A stretch of 64,000 bases of DNA from Neisseria dumasiana (GCF_022870885.1 NZ_CP091509.1:868001-932000), one strand, 5' to 3'; shown: positions 10,537-19,237, counted from the stretch's first letter. The notes: a model not told the origin generated them from the letters alone. Numbers and translations are program-made.

Positions 10537-10860
10537 TCAGTCTTTCGGCTGCCAATCGCTCACGCTTTGGAACACGCCTTCTTCATCGGCTTCCCATGCG
10601 GAGCCGGCGGGAAGGTTGAGAAATTCGGATACGGCGGGGTGGTTTCGGGTAATCTCGCTGATGCTGTACACGCCGAAATTTTCGGGATCGGCGGTGTATT
10701 CGTCGGTTTCGTCGCCGCTGAAAAAACGCCAGCCGCTGTCTTGCTCGAACACCGGTTCTTCGCGGTACATAAAGCCGATGGGGCGGCCTTCTTCGCTCAC
10801 GGTTTTGGCGGCAATACAGCGGCCTAGAGCGGTTGACAGGGCATTGGCAAAGGTATTCAT
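10537..10860 (-). CDS. DUF2185 (Imm33-like) domain protein
   Basis: A 107-residue soluble protein. The core GFMYREEP...[11 protein letters not shown]...[13 protein letters not shown] matches my memory of DUF2185, a domain also met among immunity-type proteins (Imm33-like). No toxin gene is adjacent, so an immunity role is not supported here. The start at 10860 (MNTFANAL) excludes a DUS just upstream. It is tandem with the DMT transporter upstream and with ribH downstream on the same strand, but intergenic DUS copies suggest separate transcripts. Confidence 0.75.
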   Translation of the reverse strand: MNTFANALSTALGRCIAAKTVSEEGRPIGFMYREEPVFEQDSGWRFFSGDETDEYTADPENFGVYSISEITRNHPAVSEFLNLPAGSAWEADEEGVFQSVSDWQPKD

Positions 10861-10898
10861 GTTCAGACGGCCTGTGGAGAAGTAAGGGCAGGATTTTA

Positions 10899-11807
10899 TC
10901 ACGATTCCGCCGGTTTACGCATGGCGGTTTTCGGTGCGGGCGAGCCGAGGTAGATGGCAAACAGGGTAAGTGCCGCGCCGCTCCATTGCAACGCGCCGAT
11001 AGGTTTGTCGAGCAGAAAATAATCAATCGCCAGCGCGGCCACAGGCTCGCTCAACAGCAGCAGGCCGGTTAGCGACAGCGGCAGCAGCGGTATCGAATAA
11101 GCAATCAAACCCCAAGCAAAACACTGCATTACCACCCCGTAAATCAAAACCAGCCCCGCATCGCGTAAGGTTGTCGGGAAAATATGATGCGTATCCAACA
11201 GCAAAACCGGCAGCAGCAAAGCCGCCATGCCGCCCAAGCTGACCAACAGCATCATCGGAAACAGCGGCGTCGGTTCGATGTGATGGGTTTTACGCACAAA
11301 TACCATCGACAAAGCCAGCATTGCGCCCGAAACGATTCCGCTGGCAAAGCCCCAGCCCGCCGCTTCGTTGCGGCCGAATTCCGGGCTGGCTATCAAAACC
11401 ACGCCGGCCACTGCCATCAAAAGGCTCAAGAGTTGGATTTTTCCCAAACGCTCGCCGAAAAAGAAGAAACCGACGGCAGTGAGAAAGAAAATTTGCAGGC
11501 TGTTGAGCAAGGTAGAAATACCCGGCCCGACCGCATAAATGCTTTCGTGCCACAAGGCCAAGTCCACCCCCAGAAACGCGCCCGCCAGCAGAGCGAAGCG
11601 CAAAGCCTTGCCGTTGCGGGGGAGCTTGTGGCCGAAAAAGCGCGAAAGCCCCCAAAACACAAATGCCGCAATGCACAACCGCCAAAAAGCAATGGCATAA
11701 GCGCCAACCGGCACTACTTTCACAATCAGGCTGCCCAGCCCGAAAATCACACAGCCCGTAATCAACAGCGGTGCGGCATGGCGGTTGGTTTGGGATGTGG
11801 TCATCAT
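10899..11807 (-). CDS. EamA-family (DMT superfamily) transporter
   Basis: A 302-residue inner-membrane protein with about ten hydrophobic helices in two repeated EamA halves. The first half carries GLGSLIVKVVPVGAYAIAFWR, and the second begins near residue 150. Members export metabolites or drugs; the substrate cannot be predicted. Start: two adjacent ATG codons at 11807 and 11804, neither with a strong ribosome site. The longer frame crosses a DUS pair and is rejected. The end lies 38 bases before the start of the DUF2185 gene. Confidence 0.85.
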   Translation of the reverse strand: MMTTSQTNRHAAPLLITGCVIFGLGSLIVKVVPVGAYAIAFWRLCIAAFVFWGLSRFFGHKLPRNGKALRFALLAGAFLGVDLALWHESIYAVGPGISTLLNSLQIFFLTAVGFFFFGERLGKIQLLSLLMAVAGVVLIASPEFGRNEAAGWGFASGIVSGAMLALSMVFVRKTHHIEPTPLFPMMLLVSLGGMAALLLPVLLLDTHHIFPTTLRDAGLVLIYGVVMQCFAWGLIAYSIPLLPLSLTGLLLLSEPVAALAIDYFLLDKPIGALQWSGAALTLFAIYLGSPAPKTAMRKPAES

Positions 11808-11823
11808 GGTCGGCAGGTAAAGT

Positions 11824-11859
11824 TTCAGACGGCCTGAATTGTAGGTCAGGCCGTCTGAA
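11824..11859. repeat. DUS inverted pair upstream of the DMT transporter gene
   Basis: TTCAGACGGCCT and AGGCCGTCTGAA are separated by 12 bases. The pair lies 5' of the transporter start, inside its probable leader, not at a gene end. Confidence 0.75.
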
Positions 11860-11861
11860 AA

Positions 11862-12192
11862 GAGAAGAAGCGGTAAAACAAATGCGCGAACATGCGGTTT
11901 TAGGTCGTGTCGCCCGAAAGCTTGCGAAGCGGTTTGTGTGAGGCAAAGCCCGCAATGCAAAGCGTCAAGCACGGCAAGATTAAACATTTTGCGCGTATTT
12001 CGTTGTCCCTTTGCAGCATTAACGCCGCAGATGCGGATGGCGGCCAAAAAATACCGCCGCAATGCTTTCCGATAACACGCCCTAACACAAGGCCGTTTCA
12101 AAATTGGCTTTTTTCAGACGGCCTTAATTTCAATTAACGCAAACTTGGTTATAATCCACGCTTCCTTATCCCGTTACTCAGGAATCAAAACA
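11862..12192. other. Gap of 331 bases between divergent genes
   Basis: No convincing gene. It holds a partial DUS complement (CAGACGGCCT) at about 12115 and the likely promoter region of the mip gene. Short open frames on both strands lack ribosome sites and family resemblance. Confidence 0.5.
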
Positions 12193-12972
12193 ATGACGAA
12201 AACTTTCAAAATGAGCGCATTGGCAGTTACCGCTGCATTGGCGTTGGCAGCGTGCAAACAAAACACCGAAAACGCACCCGCCGCCTCCGGAGAAAAAGCC
12301 GCTTCGGCAGCCGCATCAAGCATCGGTTCGCCTACCCAGCAAGCCAGCTACGCCATGGGTATGGACATCGGCCGTTCGCTCAAACAAATGAAAGATCAGG
12401 GCACCGAAGTCGACCTGAAAGTGTTTAACGAAGCCCTGCAAACCGTGTTGGACGGCAAAGAGCCGAAAATGAGCGACCAGCAGGCTCAAGAAGTGATGAT
12501 GGCGTTTCTGAATGAGCAGCAGCAAAAAGCACAGGCAAAAATGGAAGCCGACGCCAAAACCAATCTTGAAAAAGGCCAAGCCTTCCTGAAAGAAAATGCC
12601 GCCAAAGAAGGCGTGAAAACCACAGCATCCGGCCTGCAATACAAAGTGAAAACCGAAGGCACGGGCGCACAGCCGAAAGCCACCGATGTCGTAACCGTAG
12701 AATATGAAGGCCGTCTGATCGATGGGACTGTATTCGACAGCAGCAAGCAGCACGGCGATAAACCGGTTACCTTCCCCCTGAACCAAGTAATCAAAGGTTG
12801 GACGGAAGGTTTGCAGCTGATGAAAGAGGGTGCCGAATACACCTTGTTCGTGCCTGCCGAAATGGCATACGGCCCCAACAGCCCCAGCGAAAAAATCGGC
12901 CCGAACTCAGTTTTGGTATTCGATGTGAAGCTACTCAAAATCGAAAAAGAGGCCGCAGCGGCCAAGCGATAA
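12193..12972 (+). CDS. mip: Mip-type FKBP peptidyl-prolyl isomerase, lipoprotein
   Basis: A 259-residue lipoprotein (lipobox LAAC, Cys21) of the FkpA/Mip class, like the gonococcal macrophage infectivity potentiator. After the signal come a low-complexity Ala/Ser linker, an N-terminal helical dimerisation region (about residues 45-145) with GMDIGRSLKQM, and a C-terminal FKBP domain (about 150-250) with TVEYEGRLIDGTVFDSS. It should act as a periplasmic or surface prolyl isomerase and chaperone. Part of the FKBP coding sequence (GRLIDG) carries a DUS-like GGCCGTCTGA. A DUS terminator follows. Confidence 0.92.
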   Translation: MTKTFKMSALAVTAALALAACKQNTENAPAASGEKAASAAASSIGSPTQQASYAMGMDIGRSLKQMKDQGTEVDLKVFNEALQTVLDGKEPKMSDQQAQEVMMAFLNEQQQKAQAKMEADAKTNLEKGQAFLKENAAKEGVKTTASGLQYKVKTEGTGAQPKATDVVTVEYEGRLIDGTVFDSSKQHGDKPVTFPLNQVIKGWTEGLQLMKEGAEYTLFVPAEMAYGPNSPSEKIGPNSVLVFDVKLLKIEKEAAAAKR

Positions 12973-12992
12973 TACGCAAACGCCCCATGCCG

Positions 12993-13027
12993 AGCCGTCT
13001 GAATATCTGTTTTCAGACGGCTTTTTT
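12993..13027 (+). terminator. DUS-hairpin terminator after mip
   Basis: AGCCGTCTGAA and TTCAGACGGCT form an 11-bp stem with an 8-base loop, followed by a run of T residues. Confidence 0.85.
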
Positions 13028-13251
13028 ACACACCGCCGCACATCGGAAACGGCAATTTCCCTTGACCGTGCCGGTTAAAGCCTATACTATCCGCAACCTT
13101 GTCTTTTTGAAGCCATCGTCTTCAGCCAACTTCACATTATTCAAGATTCAAGCCCGCAGCAGCGGAGCTTTTCTGATTTGTTCGGCACAACCAAGAAACA
13201 TCGGCCCGAATGCCGCTAAAACATGTTTTCTTTACCGTAGCCGGGCTGCTT

Positions 13252-13305
13252 GCAGGTTGTCGCCGATGTTAACCACAGGTTGAAAAATACCTGCGACAAC
13301 CCTGC
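13252..13305 (+). ncRNA. Structured leader candidate upstream of rhlE
   Basis: GCAGGTTGTCGC (13252-13263) pairs with GCGACAACC-C-TGC (13293-13305) with one bulged C. Inside the loop, CAGGT and ACCTG can form a second short stem. It lies in an approximately 370-base gap without a gene, about 95 bases before the rhlE start. A possible promoter (TTGACC at 13062, TATACT at 13083, 15-base spacing) would give a leader of about 300 nt. DEAD-box helicase genes often have regulated leaders; the role here is inference. Confidence 0.4.
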
Positions 13306-13400
13306 GTACGTCATTTCATGATCCGATTGCGCCTTCTTTGCTTCAGGGCCGTCTGAAAAACTCAGGCGGAAAAAGTGTTGTTGTTCCGTTCAGGAAACCC

Positions 13401-14747
13401 ATGTCTGTAAAATTTAGCGATTTAAATCTCGACAAAAACCTCTTATCCGCATTAACCCAAGCAGGCTACGATTCGCCCACGCCGATTCAGGCACAATCGA
13501 TTCCCCATGCGCTCGACGGCCGCGACATCATGGCTTCGGCGCAAACCGGCTCCGGCAAAACCGCCGCATTTTTGCTGCCCACATTGCAACGCCTGACCAA
13601 ACGCAGCGACAAACCCGGGAAAGGCCCGCGCGCGCTGGTACTCACGCCCACCCGCGAATTGGCTGCCCAAGTAGAAAAAAACGCACTCACCTACGCCCAA
13701 AACATGAAATGGTTCCGCACCGTCAGCATTGTCGGCGGGTCTTCTTTCGGCTACCAAATCAGAGCCTTAAGCAAACCGATTGACCTGATTGTGGCCACGC
13801 CCGGCCGTTTGATGGACTTGATGGACAGCGGTAAAGTCGATTTCAACCGCCTCGAAGTGCTGATTTTGGACGAAGCCGACCGCATGCTCGATATGGGCTT
13901 TATCGACGACATCGAAACCATTGTTGCCGCCACGCCCGAAGACCGCCAAACCCTGCTGTTCTCGGCCACTTGGGACGGCGCAGTCGGCAAGCTGGCGCGC
14001 AAACTCACCAAAAACCCCGAAGTGGTTGAAGTAGAGCGCGTGGATGACCAAGGCAAAATCGAAGAGCAGCTTCTGTATTGCGACGATATGCGCCACAAAA
14101 ACCGCCTGCTCGACCACATTTTGCGCGATGCCAACATCAATCAGTGCGTGATTTTCACATCCACCAAAGCCATGACCGAGCAACTGGCCGATGATTTGTA
14201 TGAAAAAGGCTTTGCTGCTAACTGCCTGCACGGCGATATGCCGCAAGGCTGGCGTAACCGCACTTTGATGGATTTACGCAAAGGCCGCTGCAAAATTCTG
14301 GTGGCCACCGACGTTGCCGCCCGCGGTATCGACGTGCCCACCATCACCCATGTGATCAACTACGACTTGCCCAAACAGGCCGAAGATTACGTTCACCGTA
14401 TCGGCCGAACCGGCCGTGCGGGCCGTACCGGTTTGGCCATTTCTTTTGCCGAAGTGAACGAATACGTTAAAGTACACAAAATCGAAAAGTACATTAACCG
14501 TAAGCTGCCCGAGATGACCATCGAGGGCATGGAGCCTACCCGCAAACGCGCATCTAAAGCGGCCAAGCCGAAAGGTAAGGGCGGTTGGGGCGACCGTAAG
14601 TTCGGCGATAAAAAATTCGGCGACAAAAAGTTTGGCGATAAGAAACCGGGTGCCAAAAAATTCTCCGGCAAGAAACCCGGTGTGAAGCCCAAGAGCGAAG
14701 GCTTCGGCGGCAAGAAAAAACCTGCCGGCGGATTCGCCAAAAAATAA
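13401..14747 (+). CDS. rhlE: DEAD-box ATP-dependent RNA helicase, RhlE type
   Basis: A 448-residue RNA helicase. Motifs in order: Q-motif region GYDSPTPIQAQSIP (about 26-39), motif I AQTGSGKT, Ia PTRELA, II DEAD, III SAT, and VI HRIGRTGRAG. A basic Gly/Lys-rich tail (about 375-448) contains a tandem KFGDK repeat three times, then KPGAKKFSGKK. Such tails bind RNA nonspecifically. The start at 13401 has AGGAAA upstream; a longer frame upstream would cross a DUS. Its own terminator region downstream has been hit by an insertion sequence. Confidence 0.93.
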   Translation: MSVKFSDLNLDKNLLSALTQAGYDSPTPIQAQSIPHALDGRDIMASAQTGSGKTAAFLLPTLQRLTKRSDKPGKGPRALVLTPTRELAAQVEKNALTYAQNMKWFRTVSIVGGSSFGYQIRALSKPIDLIVATPGRLMDLMDSGKVDFNRLEVLILDEADRMLDMGFIDDIETIVAATPEDRQTLLFSATWDGAVGKLARKLTKNPEVVEVERVDDQGKIEEQLLYCDDMRHKNRLLDHILRDANINQCVIFTSTKAMTEQLADDLYEKGFAANCLHGDMPQGWRNRTLMDLRKGRCKILVATDVAARGIDVPTITHVINYDLPKQAEDYVHRIGRTGRAGRTGLAISFAEVNEYVKVHKIEKYINRKLPEMTIEGMEPTRKRASKAAKPKGKGGWGDRKFGDKKFGDKKFGDKKPGAKKFSGKKPGVKPKSEGFGGKKKPAGGFAKK

Positions 14748-14794
14748 AACAGGTTTCCAGCCTGATCATACTTAAACACACACGCAATAAAATG

Positions 14795-14847
14795 CCCGCA
14801 TTCGGAAAACTGCCTGCAAGCACGATTTCTGATGCGGGATTTTTTTA
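14795..14847 (+). terminator. Probable rhlE terminator, T-tract abutting the IS
   Basis: CCCGCAT (14795-14801) pairs with ATGCGGG (14832-14838) across a 30-base loop, followed by A and a run of seven T residues. The insertion sequence starts directly after this run, which reappears on its other side as the target duplication. Stem and loop are suboptimal, so this is a moderate call. Confidence 0.45.
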
Positions 14848-15560
14848 GGGGCTGACGTAGATTAGCAGTCATGATAGGCTGCCAAAATGAAGATAACCCA
14901 CTGTAAGTTAAAGAAGAGTCTGCAAAGAAAACTGCTTGAATATTTTGTATTGGAAGTAACCGCACGTTCTGCTGCCGATATCTTGGGTATTCAGCCCAAT
15001 ACGGCTATTCTCTTCTACCGTAAAATCCGTCTTGTTATCAGCCATCATTTGGCTTTGGAAGCAGATCAGGTTTTTGAGGGCACTATAGAATTGGATGAGA
15101 GCTATTTCGGCGGTAAGCGTAAAGGAAAGCGCGGTAGGGGAGCAGCAGGTAAAGTGGTGGTTTTCGGTATCCTTAAACGTGGAGGTAAGGTTTATACGGT
15201 TGTAGTGAATAATGCCCGAAAGGAAAGTTTATTTCCTGTTATTACAAGGAAAATTACACCTGATAGCGTAGTTTATACGGACTGCCTGAGCAGTTACGAC
15301 GTGTTGGATGTCAGCGGTTTTCACCATCACAGGATTAATCACAGCAAAAAGTTTGCCGACCGACACAACCATATCAACGGCATTGAGAATTTTTGGAATC
15401 AGGCGAAACGTGTCTTGCGCAAATACAACGGAATTGACCGAAAATCTTTTCCTCTGTTCTTGAAAGAATGTGAGTTTCGTTTTAACTTCGGGACACCAAA
15501 GCAGCAGTTAAAAACTTTGCGGCTTTGGTGTGGTGTTTAGGGCTAATCTACTTCAGCCCC
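14848..15560 (+). mobile_element. IS1016-type insertion sequence (IS1595 family), complete
   Basis: 713 bp bounded by inverted repeats: left GGGGCTGACGTAGATTAG, right (as complement) GGGGCTGAAGTAGATTAG, one mismatch in 18. The 8 bases on each side are identical (TTTTTTTA at 14840-14847 and 15561-15568), the target duplication length expected for this family. It contains one intact transposase gene. The interior has no DUS and is more AT-rich than neighbouring genes. Intact ends, gene and duplication point to a recent insertion. Confidence 0.92.
14887..15540 (+). CDS. IS1016-type transposase (ISXO2-like)
   Basis: A 217-residue DDE-type transposase of the IS1595 family. The ISXO2-like domain includes ELDESYFGGKRKGKRG (first catalytic Asp), YTDCLSSYD (second Asp) and HINGIENFWNQAKRVLRKYNG near the C-terminus (third catalytic region). 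The N-terminal 60 residues look like a helical DNA-binding region. The frame is uninterrupted from ATG to stop, so the element could be active. It is the only gene between the two inverted repeats. Confidence 0.92.
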   Translation: MKITHCKLKKSLQRKLLEYFVLEVTARSAADILGIQPNTAILFYRKIRLVISHHLALEADQVFEGTIELDESYFGGKRKGKRGRGAAGKVVVFGILKRGGKVYTVVVNNARKESLFPVITRKITPDSVVYTDCLSSYDVLDVSGFHHHRINHSKKFADRHNHINGIENFWNQAKRVLRKYNGIDRKSFPLFLKECEFRFNFGTPKQQLKTLRLWCGV

Positions 15561-15599
15561 TTTTTTTATCTGTTCGTTATTCAGACTTTCAGACGGCCT

Positions 15600-15742
15600 G
15601 AGACCTTTGCAACATCTCCATCTGCGGCGCATTGCTGCGCTATGTGCTGTCCGCTTGCTTTGCCTTATTTATGATATATCTGCACTCGCTGTGCTGCTGC
15701 GCCTTGAACGGCATCCACATCAGAGGGTTTTGCAAAGGTCTC
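15600..15742. repeat. MITE-like element, copy 2 (143 bp)
   Basis: Starts GAGACCTTTGCAA and ends TTGCAAAGGTCTC. The interior is closely similar to the copy at 5166-5310, including CATCTGCGGCGCATT and CTTGAACGGCATCCACATC. As in copy 1, the left end directly follows TTCAGACGGCCT and the right end is followed by GGCCT. It lies between the insertion sequence and the dapC stop. Confidence 0.8.
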
Positions 15743-15766
15743 GGCCTGATTCGGCAAAACGTCGTT

Positions 15767-16954
15767 TTAGCGGTAAAGCGAAACAATGGTTTCTGTCGCT
15801 TTCACGCAGGTATCTACATCGGCCACCAATGCAATGCGCACATAACCTGTGCCCGGGTTGCCGTTGTCGGTATCGCGTGCGAGAAAGCGGCCGGGCAGCA
15901 CTTGAATGGCCGCTTCCTGCCAGAGTTTGCGCGCAAACGCCAAGTCGTCGCCGTCGGGGACTTTCAGCCAAATATAAAACGAGGCTTCGGGCAGGCGTAC
16001 GTCGAATACCTGCCGTAATACGGGCAGCACTTTGTCGAACTTTTCCTGATACAGACGGCGGTTTTCGGCAACGTGGGCTTCGTCGTTCCAAGCGGCAATG
16101 CTGGCGCGCTGAACGGGAATGCTCATGGCGCTGCCGTGATAAGTGCGGTATAGCAGGAACGCTTTGAGAATGTCTGCGTCGCCCGCTACAAAGCCCGAAC
16201 GCATACCCGGCACGTTGGAGCGTTTCGACAGGCTGGTAAACATTACGATGCCTTTGTTGCTTCTGCCCAGCTGCTGCGCCGCTTGCAGGCCGCCCAACGG
16301 CTTTTTGCCGTCGAAATAAATTTCCGAATAACATTCGTCGGAGGCAATCACAAATCCGTAACGGTCTTGCAAATCAAACAGTTTTTGCCAGTCTTCCAAC
16401 TGCATTACGCTGCCGCTGGGGTTGTCGGGCGAGCAGACAAACACGATGCGGGTGCGTTGCCAAATGGATTCGGGCACTTCCGACCAGTCGGGCAGAAAGC
16501 GCGGCGCACGGCTGTTGGCAAAATAGATTTCGCCGCCGCCGAGCATGGCTGCCCCTTCGTATATCTGATAAAAAGGATTGGGGCTGACCACCACGGGTTT
16601 GAGGCCGTCTGAAACGGGATTCAGCACGGTTTGAGTGAAGGAAAACAAGGCTTCGCGGCTGCCGAGCACGGGCAGAATTTCCGTTTCGGGGTTGAGCTTC
16701 AAGCCGTCGTAGCGGCGGAACACCCAATCGGCGCAGGCTTGGCGGAGTTCGGGCAAGCCTGCAGACAGCGGATATTTTTCCAATTCGGACAAAGCGGCGG
16801 TTAATGCATCGGTAACGACTTTAGGCGCAGGGTGTTTGGGTTCGCCGATATGCAGGGGAACAGGTTGCAGGCCGTGCGGGGCGTCGATTCCGTTCATGGC
16901 TTCGCGCAGGCGGGCGAAAGGATAAGGTTTGAGAAGGTCGAGCAATGGATTCAT
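15767..16954 (-). CDS. dapC: Succinyldiaminopimelate transaminase
   Basis: A 395-residue class I PLP aminotransferase, most like DapC of Neisseria and Bordetella, which makes N-succinyl-LL-diaminopimelate in the lysine/peptidoglycan pathway. The Schiff-base lysine lies in TSLSKRSNVPGMRSG, and the PLP-binding segments CSPDNPSGS and SDECYSEIYFDG are present. N-terminal MNPLLDLLKPYPFARL is the usual start. A DUS inside the gene encodes VSDGLK near residue 115. The exact amino donor/acceptor pair is inferred from family resemblance. It is divergent from hisH. Confidence 0.88.
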   Translation of the reverse strand: MNPLLDLLKPYPFARLREAMNGIDAPHGLQPVPLHIGEPKHPAPKVVTDALTAALSELEKYPLSAGLPELRQACADWVFRRYDGLKLNPETEILPVLGSREALFSFTQTVLNPVSDGLKPVVVSPNPFYQIYEGAAMLGGGEIYFANSRAPRFLPDWSEVPESIWQRTRIVFVCSPDNPSGSVMQLEDWQKLFDLQDRYGFVIASDECYSEIYFDGKKPLGGLQAAQQLGRSNKGIVMFTSLSKRSNVPGMRSGFVAGDADILKAFLLYRTYHGSAMSIPVQRASIAAWNDEAHVAENRRLYQEKFDKVLPVLRQVFDVRLPEASFYIWLKVPDGDDLAFARKLWQEAAIQVLPGRFLARDTDNGNPGTGYVRIALVADVDTCVKATETIVSLYR

Positions 16955-17046
16955 GGTGCGGAAGAGTTCGGCTGGATTGGTTAAATAAGGTCAAAGAACG
17001 CGTATCTTAGCATTATTCCGCTTCTTTCGGCGGCGCATATTTCGGG

Positions 17047-17066
17047 CATATCATGATTCTGATATG
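17047..17066. promoter_or_regulatory. Short inverted repeat in the dapC-hisH divergent gap
   Basis: CATATCA and TGATATG, 7 bp each with a 6-base spacer, lie about 90 bases from each divergent start. This could be an operator for either gene, but such a short palindrome may be chance. Confidence 0.25.
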
Positions 17067-17145
17067 ATGCGGCAAACTAAAAAATCCGAAACCTCAGTTA
17101 AGTTTACCCGAAGGTTTCGGGCCGTCTGAAAAGGATGATTCCACT

Positions 17146-17790
17146 ATGAATATTGCCATCGTAGATTACGGCATGGGTAACCTGCATTCCGTGCTCAAAT
17201 CCGTGCAGGCCGCGCAAAAACTTGCCGGAGTTGACGCTGAAATCAAACTCACCCACCGCCCTGAAGAGGTTTTTGCCGCCGATAAAATCATTTTTCCGGG
17301 GCAGGGCGCCATGCCGGACTGCATGGGCGCGTTGCAAAAAAGCGGACTTGGCGAAGCCGTTTCAGACGGCCTGAAAAACAAACCGTTTTTCGGCATCTGC
17401 GTGGGCGCACAGCTTTTGTTCGAGCACAGCGAAGAGGGTGATACCGCCGGTTTGGGTTGGTTTAAAGGCGACGTCAAACGCTTTGCCGCCAATCTTCACG
17501 ACGAAGAGGGCTGCAAGCTGAAAGTGCCGCATATGGGTTGGAATACCGTACACCAAACGCAGGCGCACCCGCTGTTCCAAGATATTCCGCAAGACACCCG
17601 TTTTTATTTCGTGCACAGCTACTATTTTGCGCCCGCTGATAACGACATCATACTCGGCACCAGCAGCTACCCTAACGAATTTGCGTGTATCGTCGGCAAA
17701 GACAATGTATTCGCTACCCAATTCCACACCGAAAAAAGCCATGACGGCGGCTTACTGCTCTTGCGTAATTTTTTACGCTGGAACGGATAA
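17146..17790 (+). CDS. hisH: Imidazole glycerol phosphate synthase, glutaminase subunit
   Basis: A 214-residue class I glutamine amidotransferase that supplies ammonia to HisF in histidine and purine-linked synthesis. The nucleophile Cys85 lies in GICVGAQLL, and the His/Glu of the triad in FHTEKSH near residue 197. The start MNIAIVDYGMGNLHS is the conserved one. A DUS within the gene encodes VSDGLKN. hisA follows after about 210 bases that contain a decayed MITE copy, so the his genes are co-directional but not tightly packed. Confidence 0.95.
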   Translation: MNIAIVDYGMGNLHSVLKSVQAAQKLAGVDAEIKLTHRPEEVFAADKIIFPGQGAMPDCMGALQKSGLGEAVSDGLKNKPFFGICVGAQLLFEHSEEGDTAGLGWFKGDVKRFAANLHDEEGCKLKVPHMGWNTVHQTQAHPLFQDIPQDTRFYFVHSYYFAPADNDIILGTSSYPNEFACIVGKDNVFATQFHTEKSHDGGLLLLRNFLRWNG

Positions 17791-17812
17791 GTTGTGTAAA
17801 ATAAATGCTGAA

Positions 17813-17919
17813 AATTTTGCAAAACCGCCGTCTGCGGCGCATTTCCGCACCAGAAGTTGCCTGCCTATTTATTTGATTGATTTGATTGAACGGCATCCGC
17901 ATCTGCGGGGCAAAGGTTT
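17813..17919. repeat. Decayed MITE copy after hisH
   Basis: ATTTTGCAAAACCGCCGTCTGCGGCGCATTTC-like start and GGCATCCGCATCTGC...CAAAGG end align with the two halves of the element at 5166-5310. The middle is shorter and diverged and the outer GAGACC is lost. It probably represents an old insertion between hisH and hisA. Confidence 0.6.
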
Positions 17920-17937
17920 TATGCTGTGATTCCGGCT

Positions 17938-17972
17938 TTCAGACGGCCTTTATTTCTTAATGCCGTCTGAAA
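17938..17972. repeat. DUS inverted pair (AG plus AT form) before hisA
   Basis: TTTCAGACGGCCT pairs with ATGCCGTCTGAAA: one arm is the AG dialect and the other the AT dialect. It lies about 28 bases before the hisA start. Confidence 0.7.
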
Positions 17973-17999
17973 CTTTACTTTAAAACAAAAGAAATCAAT

Positions 18000-18737
18000 A
18001 TGTTACTGATTCCTGCCATAGATTTGAAAGAAGGCCGCTGCGTGCGCCTGAAACAGGGCTTGATGGATCAAGCCACCGTGTTTTCCGACAACCCCGCCGA
18101 AACCGCCGTGCATTGGCTGAAACAAGGCGCGCGCCGCCTGCATTTGGTGGATTTGGACGGCGCATTCGCAGGCAAGCCGAAAAACCTCGATGCGATTGCG
18201 GCGATTTTGCAGGAAGTGTCTAAAGAAATCCCCGTTCAGCTCGGCGGCGGCATCCGCAATTTGGAAACCATTGAAAAATATCTGGCTTTAGGTTTGACCG
18301 ATGTGATTATCGGCACGGCCGCAGTCAAAAATCCCGAATTCGTGCGCGAAGCCTGCCAAGAATTTGCCGGCCACATTATCGTTGGCTTGGATGCCAAAGA
18401 CGGCATGGTGGCCATCGACGGCTGGGCAACCGTAACCGACCATCACGTTATCGATTTGAGCAAACGGTTTGAAGACGACGGCGTGAACAGCATCATCTAT
18501 ACCGATATCGGCCGCGACGGCATGATGAGCGGTGTCAACATCGAAGCCACCGTTAAGCTGGCCGAAGCGGTGAACATTCCTGTTATCGCTTCAGGCGGCC
18601 TGACCGATTTGAACGACATCCGCGCCTTGTGTGCGGTAGAAAAAAGCGGTGTGGCGGGTGCGATTACCGGCCGGGCGATTTACGAAGGCAGCATCGATTT
18701 TGCCGAAGCGCAGCAGTTGGCCGATTCGTTGGCATAA
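18000..18737 (+). CDS. hisA: Phosphoribosylformimino-AICAR ribotide isomerase
   Basis: A 245-residue TIM-barrel isomerase opening the ribose of ProFAR in histidine synthesis. The first catalytic Asp is in [16 protein letters not shown] (Asp8), the second in VGLDAKDG (about 130), with phosphate-binding GGGIRN and ASGGL loops. HisA and HisF share the two-fold barrel repeat, visible here. It begins at ATG within ATATGTTACTG. A small membrane-protein gene and then hisF follow on the same strand. Confidence 0.95.
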   Translation: MLLIPAIDLKEGRCVRLKQGLMDQATVFSDNPAETAVHWLKQGARRLHLVDLDGAFAGKPKNLDAIAAILQEVSKEIPVQLGGGIRNLETIEKYLALGLTDVIIGTAAVKNPEFVREACQEFAGHIIVGLDAKDGMVAIDGWATVTDHHVIDLSKRFEDDGVNSIIYTDIGRDGMMSGVNIEATVKLAEAVNIPVIASGGLTDLNDIRALCAVEKSGVAGAITGRAIYEGSIDFAEAQQLADSLA

Positions 18738-18756
18738 CGCTTACATAAAAATAATA

Positions 18757-18810
18757 TGCTCGGGTCGTCTGAAAGGGTTTGCAGCGCAGCCCGGTTTGTT
18801 TGCCCGAGCA
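18757..18810 (+). other. Hairpin between hisA and the small membrane-protein gene
   Basis: TGCTCGGG and CCCGAGCA form an 8-bp stem around a 38-base loop holding a variant uptake sequence (GGTCGTCTGAA). No U-tract follows. It could attenuate read-through or be a decayed uptake-sequence locus. Confidence 0.35.
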
Positions 18811-18859
18811 CACTATTCATCAAATTTCGTCTTACTTATTGAATTTATAAGGTAAAAAT

Positions 18860-19177
18860 ATGTTTCAGGCTTTTTTGCTCGGTTTTTGGGCAATATGGTC
18901 TTATGATCGCGATGTTCACGCCATCAGCGAAAGTTTGACTTTCATGATTATTGCCGTGCTGATCAGTATGGGTGTGAATTTTGCCATACCGATGATTAAC
19001 GGCGAATGGGCGCTGATTATGGCCATTTTGTGGATGTATGTAGCCGGCGTATTAACGGTGGTTAACCGTTATTCCAACAGCTTTGTAACCACTATGCTGA
19101 TTGCTTGTATTTCTGCTGTGGGCTTTTATCAGCTCTCCGAACGGTTGCCCGGCTGGGTGGCTTCGTGGATAGTATAA
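18860..19177 (+). CDS. Small integral membrane protein, unknown function
   Basis: A 105-residue protein not assigned to a family. Hydrophobic stretches lie at about residues 27-46 (LTFMIIAVLISMGVNFAIPM), 51-69 and 75-92, with a further weak one at the N-terminus, suggesting three or four membrane helices and a very short soluble part. The start follows AAGGTAAAAAT. Its position between hisA and hisF, co-directional with both, is the only clue; nothing links it to histidine synthesis. Confidence 0.7.
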   Translation: MFQAFLLGFWAIWSYDRDVHAISESLTFMIIAVLISMGVNFAIPMINGEWALIMAILWMYVAGVLTVVNRYSNSFVTTMLIACISAVGFYQLSERLPGWVASWIV

Positions 19178-19237
19178 ACGGCAGGCTGCTTGGTGCAGCC
19201 TGAATTTATTTTACGGATTTGTTTTCAGGAATGATTC

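Noticed and set aside
14580..14747. KFGDK tandem repeats as a simple-sequence phase-variation site in rhlE
   Set aside because: The repeat unit is a multiple of three (15 bp) and codons vary, so changes would alter tail length but not switch the frame.
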